A DNA stretch of 64,000 bases from Proluteimonas luteida (lineage in GTDB: Bacteria; Pseudomonadota; Gammaproteobacteria; Xanthomonadales; Xanthomonadaceae). Shown one piece after another: positions 1-9,936 of this stretch. Made by a program: the position numbers and the translations under genes. How positions within the stretch are numbered: the first letter of the stretch is position 1; the number at the start of each line of letters is the position of its first letter. The stretch covers positions 62,001-126,000 of the forward strand of contig NZ_JAIWPT010000012.1 in NCBI RefSeq assembly GCF_021191695.1, in the 5' to 3' direction. The notes under the pieces were generated by a model, which had not been told where the DNA came from, did no database searches, and worked only from the letters and a program-made list of their open reading frames with translations.

Positions 1-94
1 TGCTGGCGTCTCCTTTCCGGGCGCAGCCGGGCAAGGCGCCGGAAACATTCGGCCGGGCAAGCCCGGCGCTACGACCCGGCGCTGGCAACGATGC

Positions 95-122
95 GGAAGA
101 GGCGCCATGTGGCGCCCCTTCC
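95..122 (-). terminator. Hairpin after the first S8 protease gene
   Basis: An inverted repeat of GGAA-GGCGCC / GGCGCC-TTCC around the loop ATGT begins about 20 nt beyond the stop codon of the minus-strand protease gene. There is no clear U-tract on either side, so it may stabilise the mRNA 3' end or act only weakly as a terminator. Seen directly; the function is inferred. Confidence 0.35.
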
Positions 123-142
123 GGCCTGCGTTGCGGCGATCC

Positions 143-1384
<1,242 letters not shown>

Positions 1385-1749
1385 GACGGGATCTCCTGGA
1401 GATGGCGACGGGTGTCGACTGCGGTGGATCCCCTGTTCCCGTGCGGACCGCTGCCGGTGGCGTGGACTGGCAATGGGCGCGGCCGGATGGAGCGAGATTT
1501 GTCGGCGTGGCAAGGGCTGTCAAATCGGTGGCCCGCGTTCGTCCGCACTGCGCGGATCGCATGTGCGCAAGCGCACGGAATCGCCCGTGCAATCGTTTCC
1601 AATGCCGTTGCGATTCATTCGCATCGCGCAGGTCTGGGGCCGCCCCTTGCCGCGCCGGAGGGCAGCGCCGCGCATGGCGCCGCACGCGCGGTGCCGGCTA
1701 TGCTGGCCGCTTCGTCCGCGACTGCAAGCGGGCATCGCATGGAGGGGGC
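1385..1749. other. 365-bp divergent intergenic region
   Basis: This gap separates the minus-strand protease from the plus-strand isoaspartyl peptidase and must hold both promoters. No credible ORF is present. The one clear structure is a perfect inverted repeat, GTGCGC-AA-GCGCAC, at 1563-1576, which could be an operator. No convincing -35/-10 pair could be picked by eye. Confidence 0.4.
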
Positions 1750-2718
1750 ATGGCGTCCGATCGAGCAAGTCCACCGACCGTCCTGGTCATCCACGGCGGC
1801 GCCGGGGTCATCGAGCGCGATGCGCTGGAGGCATCCGCCGAGGCCGCGATCCACGCCGCGCTGCAGGGTGCGCTGGACGCCGGCCAGGCGCTGCTGTCCG
1901 CTGGCGGCAGCGCGCTCGACGCGGTCGAGGCGGCCGTCGTCGCACTCGAGGAGTCGCCGCACTTCAATGCCGGCAAGGGTTCGGTCTACGACGCGGATGG
2001 CGGTCACGAGCTCGACGCCTCGATCATGGATGGCGTCGGCCAGCGCGCCGGCGCGGTCGCGGGCGTGACCACGGTCCGCAATCCGGTACGCCTGGCGCGC
2101 CGGGTGATGACCGACTCGCCGCATGTGCTGCTGATCGGTGCGGGCGCCGAACGGTTCGCCGACACCCAGGCCGATCTCGAACGCGTGCCCAACGCCTGGT
2201 TCGACACCCCGCACCGGCACGCGCAACTGCTGCAGGCGCAGGCCCGCGAGGCGGCCGAGCGCGCGCAATCCGACGCCACCGCGGAGAACCTGCGCGGCAA
2301 GTATTTCGGCACCGTCGGCGCGGTGGCGCTGGACGCCGACGGGCGGCTGGCCGCGGCCACCTCGACCGGCGGCATGACCAACAAGAAGTGGGGCCGGGTC
2401 GGCGACTCGCCGGTGATCGGCGCCGGGACCTGGGCCGATGCGCGCTGCGCGGTGTCGGGCACCGGCTGGGGCGAGTTCTTCCTGCGCGCGGCCGTGGCGC
2501 ACGACATCGCCGCGCGCATCGCCTATGGCGGGCACAGCCTGCAGGCGGCCGCGGATGCGGTGATCTGCGACGTGGTGCCGGCCCTGGGTGGCGACGGCGG
2601 TGCGATCGCGGTCGATCGCGACGGCAACATCGCGATGCCGTTCAGCACCTCGGGCATGTACCGCGGCTGGGTGCGTGGCGATGGTCGGCGCGGCACCGCG
2701 ATTTTCCGCGACGTCTGA
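1750..2718 (+). CDS. iaaA: Isoaspartyl peptidase / L-asparaginase (Ntn-hydrolase)
   Basis: 322 aa. Plant-type asparaginase family: an Ntn-hydrolase precursor that autocleaves into alpha and beta subunits and removes isoaspartyl residues from peptides, also hydrolysing asparagine. Typical elements are VLVIHGGAG at residues 11-19, HFNAGKGSVY at 71-80 and ELDASIMDG at 87-95. The cleavage site is GTVGAVALD, with Thr188 as the expected nucleophile, followed by TSTGGMTNKKWGRVGDSP. Length and motifs fit an intact cytoplasmic enzyme. The start chosen has GGAGGGGG just upstream. The family is certain; the balance of isoaspartyl peptidase versus asparaginase activity cannot be read from sequence. Confidence 0.93.
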   Translation: MASDRASPPTVLVIHGGAGVIERDALEASAEAAIHAALQGALDAGQALLSAGGSALDAVEAAVVALEESPHFNAGKGSVYDADGGHELDASIMDGVGQRAGAVAGVTTVRNPVRLARRVMTDSPHVLLIGAGAERFADTQADLERVPNAWFDTPHRHAQLLQAQAREAAERAQSDATAENLRGKYFGTVGAVALDADGRLAAATSTGGMTNKKWGRVGDSPVIGAGTWADARCAVSGTGWGEFFLRAAVAHDIAARIAYGGHSLQAAADAVICDVVPALGGDGGAIAVDRDGNIAMPFSTSGMYRGWVRGDGRRGTAIFRDV

Positions 2719-3043
2719 CCGGGGACGGGACGCCGGCCCGCAACGAGGCCGCTACCTGTCGTGTGCTGCCCTCGATTGCGATGCGTGCCATCGCGCCGAT
2801 GCCGAGGATCTGATCCAGGACATGCTGCCTGCCGCGCTGCGGGCCGACGGCGCGGATCCGGCGTGGTGGGCGGGCGCGTTGCGCCGGCAGGCCGCCGGCC
2901 CATCCGCGGCTGAATGGCGGATGGGCGCGACCTAGGGTCTGTCCCAGATTGAGCATCGGTGGCGTGGGGGCGAAGGTAGCCACATCCGCCCAGGCCGTGC
3001 CGATGCGCGCCGGGCACCGTGATTCATATCCGGAGGCATGACG
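2719..3043. other. 325-bp intergenic region with a possible sigma-factor remnant
   Basis: No complete gene fits between the peptidase stop and the LysM gene. It contains the possible sigma-factor fragment annotated separately at 2751-2935. The stretch GGGTCTGTCCCAG near 2935-2947 resembles the end of some transposons, but no partner repeat or transposase is present. Confidence 0.35.
2751..2935 (+). pseudogene. Possible remnant of an ECF sigma factor gene
   Basis: Within a gene-free gap one frame reads RADAEDLIQDML and then DPAWWAGALRRQAA before a TAG stop. The first phrase resembles region 2 of ECF sigma factors (typically ADAEDLVQDVL), and the second resembles the following region-2 tail seen in some Xanthomonadaceae sigma factors. 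There is no start codon with a ribosome site, no region 4, and only about 60 codons are recognisable. This may be a decayed or truncated gene, or chance in GC-rich DNA. Low confidence. Confidence 0.22.
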
Positions 3044-3706
3044 ATGACCGCGATCGGTGGCGCAACACACAACATCTCCTGGGGCGACACCCTGTCCGCA
3101 CTGGCCGTGCGCTACGGCACCTCGGTCGATGCGATCATGGCCGCGAACTCCAAGATCTCCAATCCCGACCTGATCTATGCCGGCGACTCGCTGGTGATCC
3201 CCGGTGCCAACGGCGCACCGTCGGGCGGGCAGGGACCGGGCGCGACCACCGGCACGGGGCCGATCGCCGATTCCGGCCCGGTCGATGGCCGCAATGCGGC
3301 CGCCATCGCCGAACAGTTCATCGGCCGCAACGCCGGCGAGCTCAAGCACAGCGACGAACTGCCGATGCAGTCCTGGGTTCCCAACAACGTGAACTGCGCG
3401 AACTTCGTCTCCGCGGTGCTGCAGAAGGCAGGACTGATCGATTCCAGCCAGGCCAGCGCCTCGGTCGACCAGTTGGCGAACAACCTCAAGGGCGACGGGT
3501 GGCAGACGGTGTCGCTGCAGAACGCCAAGCCCGGCGACGTGGTGCTGATGCAGAAGAACGGCCAGTCGCACGTCGTGTTCTTCGCCGGGTTCGAGAATGG
3601 CCAGCCGAAGTTCATCGGCTCCAACAACGTCAATGCCGACGGTTCCCAGCGGGTGAGCTGGGGCGGGGCGTCGGGCAACTACGAGATCATCACGCCGCCA
3701 CGCTGA
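3044..3706 (+). CDS. LysM plus NlpC/P60-like cell-wall hydrolase, no signal peptide
   Basis: 220 aa. The start at 3044 has GGAGG seven bases upstream; an ATG at 3038 lies only one base from that site and is less likely. A LysM peptidoglycan-binding motif (residues about 9-53: ISWGDTLSALAVRYG ... YAGDSLVIPG) is followed by a Gly/Pro/Thr-rich linker (54-80). A Cys/His hydrolase-like domain comes next, with Cys118 in NVNCANFV and His176 in GQSHVVFF, as in NlpC/P60 and CHAP amidases. No signal peptide or membrane helix is present, so export would need another route, or the protein acts in the cytoplasm or after lysis. A terminator-like hairpin follows at 3731. Fold assignment is from motifs; activity is untested. 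Confidence 0.8.
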   Translation: MTAIGGATHNISWGDTLSALAVRYGTSVDAIMAANSKISNPDLIYAGDSLVIPGANGAPSGGQGPGATTGTGPIADSGPVDGRNAAAIAEQFIGRNAGELKHSDELPMQSWVPNNVNCANFVSAVLQKAGLIDSSQASASVDQLANNLKGDGWQTVSLQNAKPGDVVLMQKNGQSHVVFFAGFENGQPKFIGSNNVNADGSQRVSWGGASGNYEIITPPR

Positions 3707-3730
3707 TCCGCGGGGCAAGGCGTTGCGGGG

Positions 3731-3760
3731 ACGGGCCGGGCGGATCGCACCGGCCCGTTT
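3731..3760 (+). terminator. Hairpin terminator after the LysM gene
   Basis: A perfect 9-bp stem (ACGGGCCGG with CCGGCCCGT) around a 10-nt loop, followed by TTT, starts 24 nt after the stop of the LysM gene. The U-tract is short but the position is right for intrinsic termination. Confidence 0.5.
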
Positions 3761-3862
3761 CGCGTGTGCGGCCCCGGCTGGCGGTGTCGCGGGAGCGGCC
3801 GGCGAACGCCGGCCCGCGGGAGCCGATGGGACGGATCGCCGAAAGTATTGGGAAGCGCCCGG

Positions 3863-4495
3863 CTAGAAGCCGAACAGCTGCCGCGGCGCGGCATGTTCGG
3901 TCGGCCAGGTCAGCCAGGCGACATCCGACGGTCCGATGGCGTGGTCGATCAGGGTCCAGGCGGTCTCGGCGGTCCCGGCGGCGCCTTCTCCAGCGTCTGC
4001 GTCGGGTGGTGTGGCGGGTTCCGCGCCGTCGTCGGAAACCGCGGCGCTCACGTTGCCGGACACCGCCTGCGCAGCCGCGGCCGGCGGTATCGTGGCTTCG
4101 GTATCCGCGGCCCGGTCTTCGGCGCTGTCGGCGTCTTCCGGGGGGACGGACGGCGATGGGGCCTGCAGCAGGGCCACGTAGACATCGGACATGCCGCCGG
4201 TGGCCGCCCGCTCGGCGTAGGGCGTGCCGGTGTAGTCCGGCATGCCGCCGTCGGCAGCGCGCAGCGTGCCCTGCAGGAACGCCCAGCGTCCCAGCCGGTC
4301 GAGGCGTTCGACCTCCACCTTCACGCTGTCGCCGAAGGCGGCGTGGACCGGCGCGACCGCGGCGGCCAGCAAGGCGTCGTAGCCGGGATTGCCCGGATGC
4401 TGCGGTTCGACCGTGGACTGGGCGAAGACGGGTTGCATGGCGACTCCTAGGATCAGCGACGCGAAGGCCTTGGCGGCGGTGTGGCGGGTCGGCAT
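3863..4495 (-). CDS. Secreted protein of unknown function
   Basis: 210 aa, starting with a signal peptide (about 1-25, ending VFAQ). Two conserved-looking blocks are visible: residues about 30-110 (YDALLAAAVAPVHAAFG, GRWAFLQGTLRAADGG, DYTGTPYAERA) and the C-terminus (WTLIDHAIGPSDVAWLTWP ... APRQLFGF). They are separated by roughly 65 residues of Ala/Asp/Glu/Pro-rich low-complexity sequence. The flanking blocks resemble hypothetical exported proteins I have seen in Xanthomonadaceae, but no function is known to me. It is followed on the same strand by nothing close and preceded by the SGNH lipoprotein gene on the minus strand (67 bp gap), so the two could be cotranscribed in the order lipoprotein then this gene. 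Confidence 0.75.
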   Translation of the reverse strand: MPTRHTAAKAFASLILGVAMQPVFAQSTVEPQHPGNPGYDALLAAAVAPVHAAFGDSVKVEVERLDRLGRWAFLQGTLRAADGGMPDYTGTPYAERAATGGMSDVYVALLQAPSPSVPPEDADSAEDRAADTEATIPPAAAAQAVSGNVSAAVSDDGAEPATPPDADAGEGAAGTAETAWTLIDHAIGPSDVAWLTWPTEHAAPRQLFGF

Positions 4496-4562
4496 CGTCC
4501 GCTCCTGCGATCAGGGCGGATCAGTGTCGCGGCCGGCGCATTCGGGCGGGGTGAAGGCGCCT

Positions 4563-5291
4563 TCACCGCACCAGATAGGGTTCGACGATGCCGCGCCACA
4601 GCGCGTAGCCATCGGCGTTGAGGTGCAGGCGGTCCTCGAGGAACAGCGACCCGCGCGGCCTGCCGTCGGCATCGAGCATCGGCGTGAAGACGTCGATGAA
4701 GGCCACGTTCTTCTGCGTTGCCGCCCAGTCGCGGATCGCGTCGTTGGCCGTGCGCTGGGCATCGAGCGAACCCTCGCGCAAGGGGCTGGGCTTGATTGCC
4801 AGCAGGGCGATCGAGGTACCGGGCAGGTCGCGGCGGACGCGGGCGACGAAGGCCCGGGTGTCGGCGAGTACCTGCTGTGGCGTCCGTCCCGCGTCGATGT
4901 CGTTGTCGCCGGCATAGAGCACGATCTGGCGCGGCCGGTAGCGCACGGCGATCTCGTCGGCGTACCAGACCGCGTCGCGGACCTGGGAGCCGCCGAAGCC
5001 GCGGTTGAGCACCGGCACGTCGGAGAAATCCTGCGCCAGCGTCGTCCACATGCGGACCGACGAGCTGCCGGTGAACACCACCGGCCGTTCCGGCGGCGGC
5101 GTTGCCGCGTCCTCGGCGGCGAAGCGCGCCATGTCGCGGGCCCAGTCCGGCGACGACACCGGGTCGAGCGGCGCCTCCACGGCTTCCGGGGTGTCGATGG
5201 CGCGTCCGACGCCGGTGCCGGTGCAGCCGGCCAGGGCCAGCAGGGCGGCGAACAGCGGGGCGGCGCAGCAGCGCAGGCGGAGGTTCGACAT
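4563..5291 (-). CDS. SGNH/GDSL-family hydrolase lipoprotein
   Basis: 242 aa from the ATG at 5291. A lipoprotein signal with lipobox LALAGC is followed by an SGNH hydrolase domain. Block I is TGSSSVRMW, where the Ser after the glycine is the expected nucleophile. Block II is LNRGFGGSQVRD, with the conserved Gly. Block III is LYAGDNDID (GxND, with Asn). Block V is DRLHLNADGY, with the catalytic Asp and His. All four signature residues are present, so an active esterase or deacetylase anchored in the envelope is expected; the substrate is unknown. A longer TTG start at 5348 lacks support. Confidence 0.88.
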   Translation of the reverse strand: MSNLRLRCCAAPLFAALLALAGCTGTGVGRAIDTPEAVEAPLDPVSSPDWARDMARFAAEDAATPPPERPVVFTGSSSVRMWTTLAQDFSDVPVLNRGFGGSQVRDAVWYADEIAVRYRPRQIVLYAGDNDIDAGRTPQQVLADTRAFVARVRRDLPGTSIALLAIKPSPLREGSLDAQRTANDAIRDWAATQKNVAFIDVFTPMLDADGRPRGSLFLEDRLHLNADGYALWRGIVEPYLVR

Positions 5292-5481
5292 CGGAGGGTC
5301 CCGGGAAAGGCCGGGGGCCAGTGAACCAGCCGGATCGCGGCAATGCAAACCGATGCCACCGGCCGAAACGTGGCCGATGGGCGGGATGTGGCAAAATCCC
5401 CGGTTCGCGGCCCGGGCCGTTCCCTTCCGGTTGTTCCATGTCAGCGAGCGTTCCGCGCGCCTGCACCGCGCGCCAGGTCAG

Positions 5482-5862
5482 ATGAGCGACGAAACCGGTC
5501 ATCTGCCGCGCGGTCCCGCGCGGATGCTGAAGGCGACGATCTGGTCGCTGCAGGGGCTGCGGGCGGCGTGGTGGCACGAGTCCTCGTTCCGGCTCGAGGT
5601 CTACCTGCTGCTCCTGGTCGGACCGCTGGCGCTGTGGCTGGGCGAGACGGGCGTGGAGCGCGCGCTGCTGCTGGGCAGCTGCCTGCTGGTGCTGGCGGCC
5701 GAACTGCTGAACTCCGCGATCGAGGCCATCATCGAGCGCTATGGCCCCGAGCACCATGAGCTGGCCGGTCGCGCCAAGGACATGGGCTCGGCGGCGGTGT
5801 TCGTGCTGATGGTGAACGTGGTGGCGACCTGGAGTCTGATATTGCTGCCCCGCTGGTTATGA
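5482..5862 (+). CDS. dgkA: Diacylglycerol kinase
   Basis: 126 aa inner-membrane kinase that rephosphorylates diacylglycerol to phosphatidic acid, recycling the lipid left by membrane-derived glycan synthesis. The N-terminal amphipathic part (HLPRGPARMLKATIWSLQGLRAAW) is followed by HESSFRLEVYLL and AAELLNSAIEAIIERYG (the catalytic Glu and Mg-binding Glu lie in ELLNSAIE). GRAKDMGSAAVF then precedes a third transmembrane helix. Length is normal. The ATG at 5482 fits the family N-terminus, although the ribosome site is weak. terC follows 67 bp later. Confidence 0.95.
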   Translation: MSDETGHLPRGPARMLKATIWSLQGLRAAWWHESSFRLEVYLLLLVGPLALWLGETGVERALLLGSCLLVLAAELLNSAIEAIIERYGPEHHELAGRAKDMGSAAVFVLMVNVVATWSLILLPRWL

Positions 5863-5929
5863 ACGTGCCGGGCTCCCGTCCCGGCGTGGCAACTGTGACA
5901 ACAACGAATCAATCGAGGATGCGTCTCCC

Positions 5930-6709
5930 ATGATGGAACTGCTGACCGACCCCCAGGTCTGGATCCTGCTGATCACCCTCAGCGCGATCGAGATCGTGCT
6001 CGGTATCGACAACCTTGTCTTCATCTCGATCGCGGTCGGCAAGCTGCCGGTCGAGAGGCGGGAGTTCGCGCGCAAGTTCGGCATCGCGGTCGCGTGCATC
6101 ACCCGCATCGGCCTGCTGCTGACGCTGGCGTGGCTGGCGCGTTTGACCGATCCCTTGTTCGAACTGTTCGGACGCGGGATCTCGGTGCGCGACCTGATCC
6201 TGATCCTCGGCGGCCTGTTCCTGGTCGTGAAGGGGGCGATGGAGATCCGCGAACAGCTCAAGGGCGGTGATCACGAGGAAGGCCATGCCATGGGCAGGGC
6301 GACCGCCTCGTTCGGCACGGTGATCGCGCAGATCGCGGTGATCGACATCGTGTTCTCGCTCGATTCGGTGATCGCCGCGGTCGGCATGGCCGGCGACTAC
6401 GTGCCGGTGATGGTCTGCGCGATCCTGATCGCGGTCTCGGTGATGCTGCTGGCGGCGCAGCCGCTGGGCAAGTTCATCGACGCCAACCCGACAGTGAAGA
6501 TGCTGGCGCTGGCCTTCATCGTGCTGATCGGCATCTACCTGCTGTTCGACGGCTTCGGCGTCCACATTCCCAAGGGCTACATCTACGGCTCGATGGGCTT
6601 CTCGGCCTTCGTCGAGATCCTGAACCTGTGGGCCAAGCGCAACGCGATGCGCCTGCGCGGCGAGCGCACGCCACCGGTCGACGAGCCCACCGATCCGATG
6701 CCGCGCTGA
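5930..6709 (+). CDS. TerC family integral membrane protein
   Basis: 259 aa with about seven hydrophobic helices. Characteristic TerC/Alx acidic motifs are [14 protein letters not shown] in the first helix pair and [15 protein letters not shown] in the middle. This family includes manganese-export and tellurite-resistance-related proteins; the exact ion handled here cannot be told. Two adjacent ATGs (5930 and 5933) are possible starts, with GAGG upstream. The 67-nt leader is too short and shows no yybP-ykoY manganese riboswitch. lgt starts 5 bp after its stop, so the two are likely cotranscribed. Confidence 0.9.
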   Translation: MMELLTDPQVWILLITLSAIEIVLGIDNLVFISIAVGKLPVERREFARKFGIAVACITRIGLLLTLAWLARLTDPLFELFGRGISVRDLILILGGLFLVVKGAMEIREQLKGGDHEEGHAMGRATASFGTVIAQIAVIDIVFSLDSVIAAVGMAGDYVPVMVCAILIAVSVMLLAAQPLGKFIDANPTVKMLALAFIVLIGIYLLFDGFGVHIPKGYIYGSMGFSAFVEILNLWAKRNAMRLRGERTPPVDEPTDPMPR

Positions 6710-6713
6710 TCCG

Positions 6714-7616
6714 ATGATCATCCTCCACCAGATCGATCCGGTCGCGATCCACCTGCCGCAGGTCGGCGGGTTCCAGCCTGCGATCCACTGGTACGGGCTG
6801 ATGTACCTGCTGGCGTTCGCCCTCGCCTGGGTGCTGGGCCGCAGCCGCATCCGCGCCGGCCGCCTGCCGGGCGTGGATGCCGAACAGTTCGGTGACCTGC
6901 TGTTCTACGGCATCGTCGGCGTGGTGCTGGGCGGACGCATCGGCTACGTGCTGTTCTACGCATTCGGCGACTTCCTCGCCAATCCGCTGATGCTGGTCAA
7001 GGTCTGGGACGGCGGCATGAGTTTCCACGGCGGCCTGCTCGGCGTGCTGGTCGTGGCGTGGTGGTGGGCGCGGCGCCGCGGGCTGCACTTCTTCGACGTC
7101 ATGGACTTCGTGGCGCCGTGGGTGCCGCCGGGGCTGGGCCTGGGCCGGATCGGCAACTACATCGGCGCCGAGCTGTGGGGCAAGTACACCCAGGCCGGCT
7201 GGGGCGTGGTGTTCCCGACCGATCCCGCGTTCCGCGGCTGGTCGGCCGAGCACCTGCAGGCCGAGTTCGCCAGCGGTGCGCTGGACCAGTTCGCGCGGCA
7301 TCCCTCCCAGCTCTACCAGGCCTTTCTCGAGGGGCTGGTGATGTTCGTGGTGCTGTGGTGGTTCTCGCGCAAGCCGCGGCCGCGCTATGCGGTGTCGGGG
7401 CTGTTCGCGCTGCTGTACGGCGTGTTCCGCTTCCTCGTCGAGTTCGTGCGCGTGCCCGATGCCGACATCGGCTATCTGGCGTTCGGCTGGCTGACGATGG
7501 GCCAGGTGCTGTCGCTGCCGCTGGTCGCGCTGGGCCTGTTCCTGTTGTGGCGCGCGCGCACTGCGCCGACACTGCAGCCGGTGGCGCCGCCCGCCACCGA
7601 CGCGAAGCCGGGCTGA
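6714..7616 (+). CDS. lgt: Prolipoprotein diacylglyceryl transferase
   Basis: 300 aa inner-membrane enzyme that transfers diacylglycerol from phosphatidylglycerol to the lipobox cysteine of prolipoproteins, the first step of lipoprotein maturation. Typical motifs are [23 protein letters not shown] (with the essential His) and [17 protein letters not shown] (the Lgt signature with the key Arg). [12 protein letters not shown] comes next. About seven transmembrane segments are visible. It is packed between terC and thyA; lgt-thyA adjacency is a common gammaproteobacterial arrangement. Confidence 0.97.
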   Translation: MIILHQIDPVAIHLPQVGGFQPAIHWYGLMYLLAFALAWVLGRSRIRAGRLPGVDAEQFGDLLFYGIVGVVLGGRIGYVLFYAFGDFLANPLMLVKVWDGGMSFHGGLLGVLVVAWWWARRRGLHFFDVMDFVAPWVPPGLGLGRIGNYIGAELWGKYTQAGWGVVFPTDPAFRGWSAEHLQAEFASGALDQFARHPSQLYQAFLEGLVMFVVLWWFSRKPRPRYAVSGLFALLYGVFRFLVEFVRVPDADIGYLAFGWLTMGQVLSLPLVALGLFLLWRARTAPTLQPVAPPATDAKPG

Positions 7617-7656
7617 GCCCGGTGCGCGGCGCATCCCTGTCTGCCCGGAGATCGCG

Positions 7657-8451
7657 ATGAAGCAGTACCTCGACCTGCTGCAGCACGTGCTCGAACATGG
7701 CGCGGAGAAATCCGACCGCACCGGCACCGGCACGCGCAGCGTGTTCGGCTGGCAGATGCGCTACGACCTCAACGCCGGATTCCCGCTGGTCACGACCAAG
7801 AAGCTGCACCTGCGCTCGATCATCCACGAGCTGCTGTGGTTCCTGCAGGGCGACACCAACATCGGCTACCTGCGCGAGAACAGGGTCGGCATCTGGGACG
7901 AGTGGGCCGATGCCGACGGCGAGCTGGGCCCGGTCTACGGCCGCCAGTGGCGGCGCTGGACCGCGGCCGACGGCCGCGAGGTCGACCAGATGCAGTGGCT
8001 GGTCGACGAGATCCGGCGCAACCCCGATTCCCGCCGGCTGGTGGTCAGCGCGTGGAACGTCGGCGACCTGCCGGACATGGCGCTGATGCCCTGCCATGCG
8101 CTGTTCCAGTTCTACGTGGTGGACGGCAGGCTCAGCTGCCAGCTCTACCAGCGCAGTGGCGACATCTTCCTCGGCGTGCCGTTCAACATCGCCAGCTACG
8201 CGCTGCTGACCCACATGGTTGCGCAGGTGACGGGGCTGGGCGTCGGCGATTTCGTGCATACCCTCGGCGATGCGCACCTGTACTCGAACCATTTCGAACA
8301 GGCGCGCGAGCAGCTGGCGCGGGCGCCGCGGGCGTTGCCGACGCTGCGCCTCAATCCGGACGTGACCGACCTGTTCGGTTTCCGCTACGAGGACATCGCG
8401 ATCGAGGGCTACGATCCGGCGCCGGCGATCCGGGCGCCGGTCGCGGTGTGA
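7657..8451 (+). CDS. thyA: Thymidylate synthase
   Basis: 264 aa, the usual short form. It converts dUMP and methylenetetrahydrofolate to dTMP and dihydrofolate. The folate and phosphate sites ([34 protein letters not shown]), the catalytic cysteine in [12 protein letters not shown] and the dUMP-binding [19 protein letters not shown] are all present. It starts 40 bp after lgt, with a GGAG site. folA follows 9 bp after its stop, so the consumer and the regenerator of the folate cofactor are coupled. Confidence 0.98.
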   Translation: MKQYLDLLQHVLEHGAEKSDRTGTGTRSVFGWQMRYDLNAGFPLVTTKKLHLRSIIHELLWFLQGDTNIGYLRENRVGIWDEWADADGELGPVYGRQWRRWTAADGREVDQMQWLVDEIRRNPDSRRLVVSAWNVGDLPDMALMPCHALFQFYVVDGRLSCQLYQRSGDIFLGVPFNIASYALLTHMVAQVTGLGVGDFVHTLGDAHLYSNHFEQAREQLARAPRALPTLRLNPDVTDLFGFRYEDIAIEGYDPAPAIRAPVAV

Positions 8452-8460
8452 GCGAAAAGC

Positions 8461-9006
8461 GTGATTGGTGATTCGGGAAAGCGCGGAACTCCTTGCATCG
8501 TGCTGGTCGCGGCACTGGACCGCAATCGCGCGATCGGCCGCGACAACGCCCTGCTATGGCACCTGCCCGACGACCTGAAGCGCTTCAAGGCGCTGACGCT
8601 GGGCAAGCCGGTGCTGATGGGCCGCAGGACCGCCGAGTCGATCGGACGCGCGTTGCCGGGGCGCCGCAACCTCGTGCTGACGCGGTCGGGCCGGATCCCG
8701 TTCGAGGGCATGGAAGCGGTGGCCTCGCTCGATGCGGCGCTTGCCCTTGCGGCCGAAGCGGGCGCCGCGGAGTTGTGCGTGATCGGCGGCGGGGAAGTCT
8801 ACGCGCTGGCGCTCCCGCGGGCCGCGCGCATGCACCTGACCCGCGTCGACGACGCGGTCGCCGATGCCGATGCGTTCTTTCCCGTCTTCGATCCCGCGCA
8901 ATGGCGCGAAGTCGCGCGCGAGGCCCATGCCGCGGATGCGCGCCATGCGCATGCCTTCACGTTCGTCGACTACCTGCGTACGGCCGGTCCCGACTCCGGT
9001 CGCTGA
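8461..9006 (+). CDS. folA: Dihydrofolate reductase
   Basis: 181 aa; reduces dihydrofolate to tetrahydrofolate with NADPH. The core is canonical: VAALDRNRAIGRDNALLWHLPDDLKRFK (Met20-loop region, with the catalytic Asp in LPDDL), PVLMGRRTAESIGRALPGRRN, and CVIGGGEVYALALP. The GTG at 8461 is the first in-frame start and gives a 12-residue extension relative to E. coli FolA. A GTG at 8500 is an alternative that fits the family N-terminus nearly as well. The DNA around 8461 (TGATTGGTGATTCGGG) resembles an intergenic repeat common in Xanthomonads, so the true start is uncertain. Confidence 0.93.
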   Translation: MIGDSGKRGTPCIVLVAALDRNRAIGRDNALLWHLPDDLKRFKALTLGKPVLMGRRTAESIGRALPGRRNLVLTRSGRIPFEGMEAVASLDAALALAAEAGAAELCVIGGGEVYALALPRAARMHLTRVDDAVADADAFFPVFDPAQWREVAREAHAADARHAHAFTFVDYLRTAGPDSGR

Positions 9007-9099
9007 CGCCCGCATGCCTTGCCGCGCCCGGAAAAGCGCGGCGGGCGCAGGCCGGGGCGACGCCCCCGACGCTGTGAGGTCCCGGGCGCTGCGAGCGGG

Positions 9100-9936
9100 T
9101 CACTTCGCCGGTGGCGGCACGTCGCGGCCGGGGACCTGCACGATGCGCAGCGTCTCGGCGTCGAGCTGCAGCGCGGTCAGCTTGCCGCCCCAGACCGCGC
9201 CGGTGTCGAGCGCATGCACGCCCAGGCCGATGAACAGGCCGAGCGTGGACCAGTGTCCGCAGACGATCTTCAGGTCGCGCTCGGCGCGGCCGGGGACCTC
9301 GAACCACGGATACAGGCCGGCCTGCTGGGTGCCCGGGGCGCCCTTTTCCTCGAACGCGATGCGGCCGCGCGGCGCGCAGTAGCGCATGCGCGTGAACAGG
9401 TTGATGATCGCGCGGTCGCGGTCCGGGCCGGTCAGCCGCGGCGACCACGCCGGGCGGTCGCCGTACATGTTCTTCAGCAGCTTGCGGTAGCCGTTGCCGC
9501 GCAGCTTGCGCTCGACCTCGGCGGCATGCTGCTCGGCCAGTTGCGTGGTCCACTGCGGCGCCAGGCCGGCGTGCAGCATCATCCAGCCCAGCGCGCGGTC
9601 GACATGCAGCAGCGGGCAGCCACGCAACCAGTCCAGCAGCACGTCGCGGTCGTGCGCGAACAGCACGCCGCGCAGGTCGGCATTGACCTTGCGCTGGTCC
9701 TCCTCGCGGCGCTCGGCGATCGCCAGCAGCGACAGGTCGTGGTTGCCGAGCACGCTGACGACGTTGTCGCGCAGCGAATGCACCAGCCGCAGCGTTTCCA
9801 CCGACTGGCCGCCGCGGTTGACCAGGTCGCCGCAGAACCACAGTCGGTCCACCGCCGGGTCGAAGCGGATCGCCTCCAGCAGCCGTTGCGTGGGGTCGTA
9901 GCAGCCCTGCAGATCGCCGATCGCCCAGATCGCCAT
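9100..9936 (-). CDS. apaH: Symmetrical bis(5'-nucleosyl)-tetraphosphatase
   Basis: 278 aa metallophosphatase that hydrolyses Ap4A to two ADP and can decap Np4-capped RNA. Metallophosphoesterase motifs are in order: IGDLQGC, FCGDLVNRGGQS and VLGNHDLSLLAI, with the later histidines in MMLHAGLAPQW and VCGHWSTLG. Length is normal. It is the last gene of the lptD-surA-pdxA-rsmA-apaG-apaH string, and its start overlaps the apaG stop (TGATG). Confidence 0.97.
   Translation of the reverse strand: MAIWAIGDLQGCYDPTQRLLEAIRFDPAVDRLWFCGDLVNRGGQSVETLRLVHSLRDNVVSVLGNHDLSLLAIAERREEDQRKVNADLRGVLFAHDRDVLLDWLRGCPLLHVDRALGWMMLHAGLAPQWTTQLAEQHAAEVERKLRGNGYRKLLKNMYGDRPAWSPRLTGPDRDRAIINLFTRMRYCAPRGRIAFEEKGAPGTQQAGLYPWFEVPGRAERDLKIVCGHWSTLGLFIGLGVHALDTGAVWGGKLTALQLDAETLRIVQVPGRDVPPPAK

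Noticed and set aside
2935..2947. GGGTCTGTCCCAG as an insertion-sequence end
   Set aside because: No matching inverted repeat, no transposase and no target-site duplication nearby; too short to call alone.
5863..5929. Manganese riboswitch before terC
   Set aside because: The gap is only 67 nt and shows none of the yybP-ykoY stems or conserved loops.
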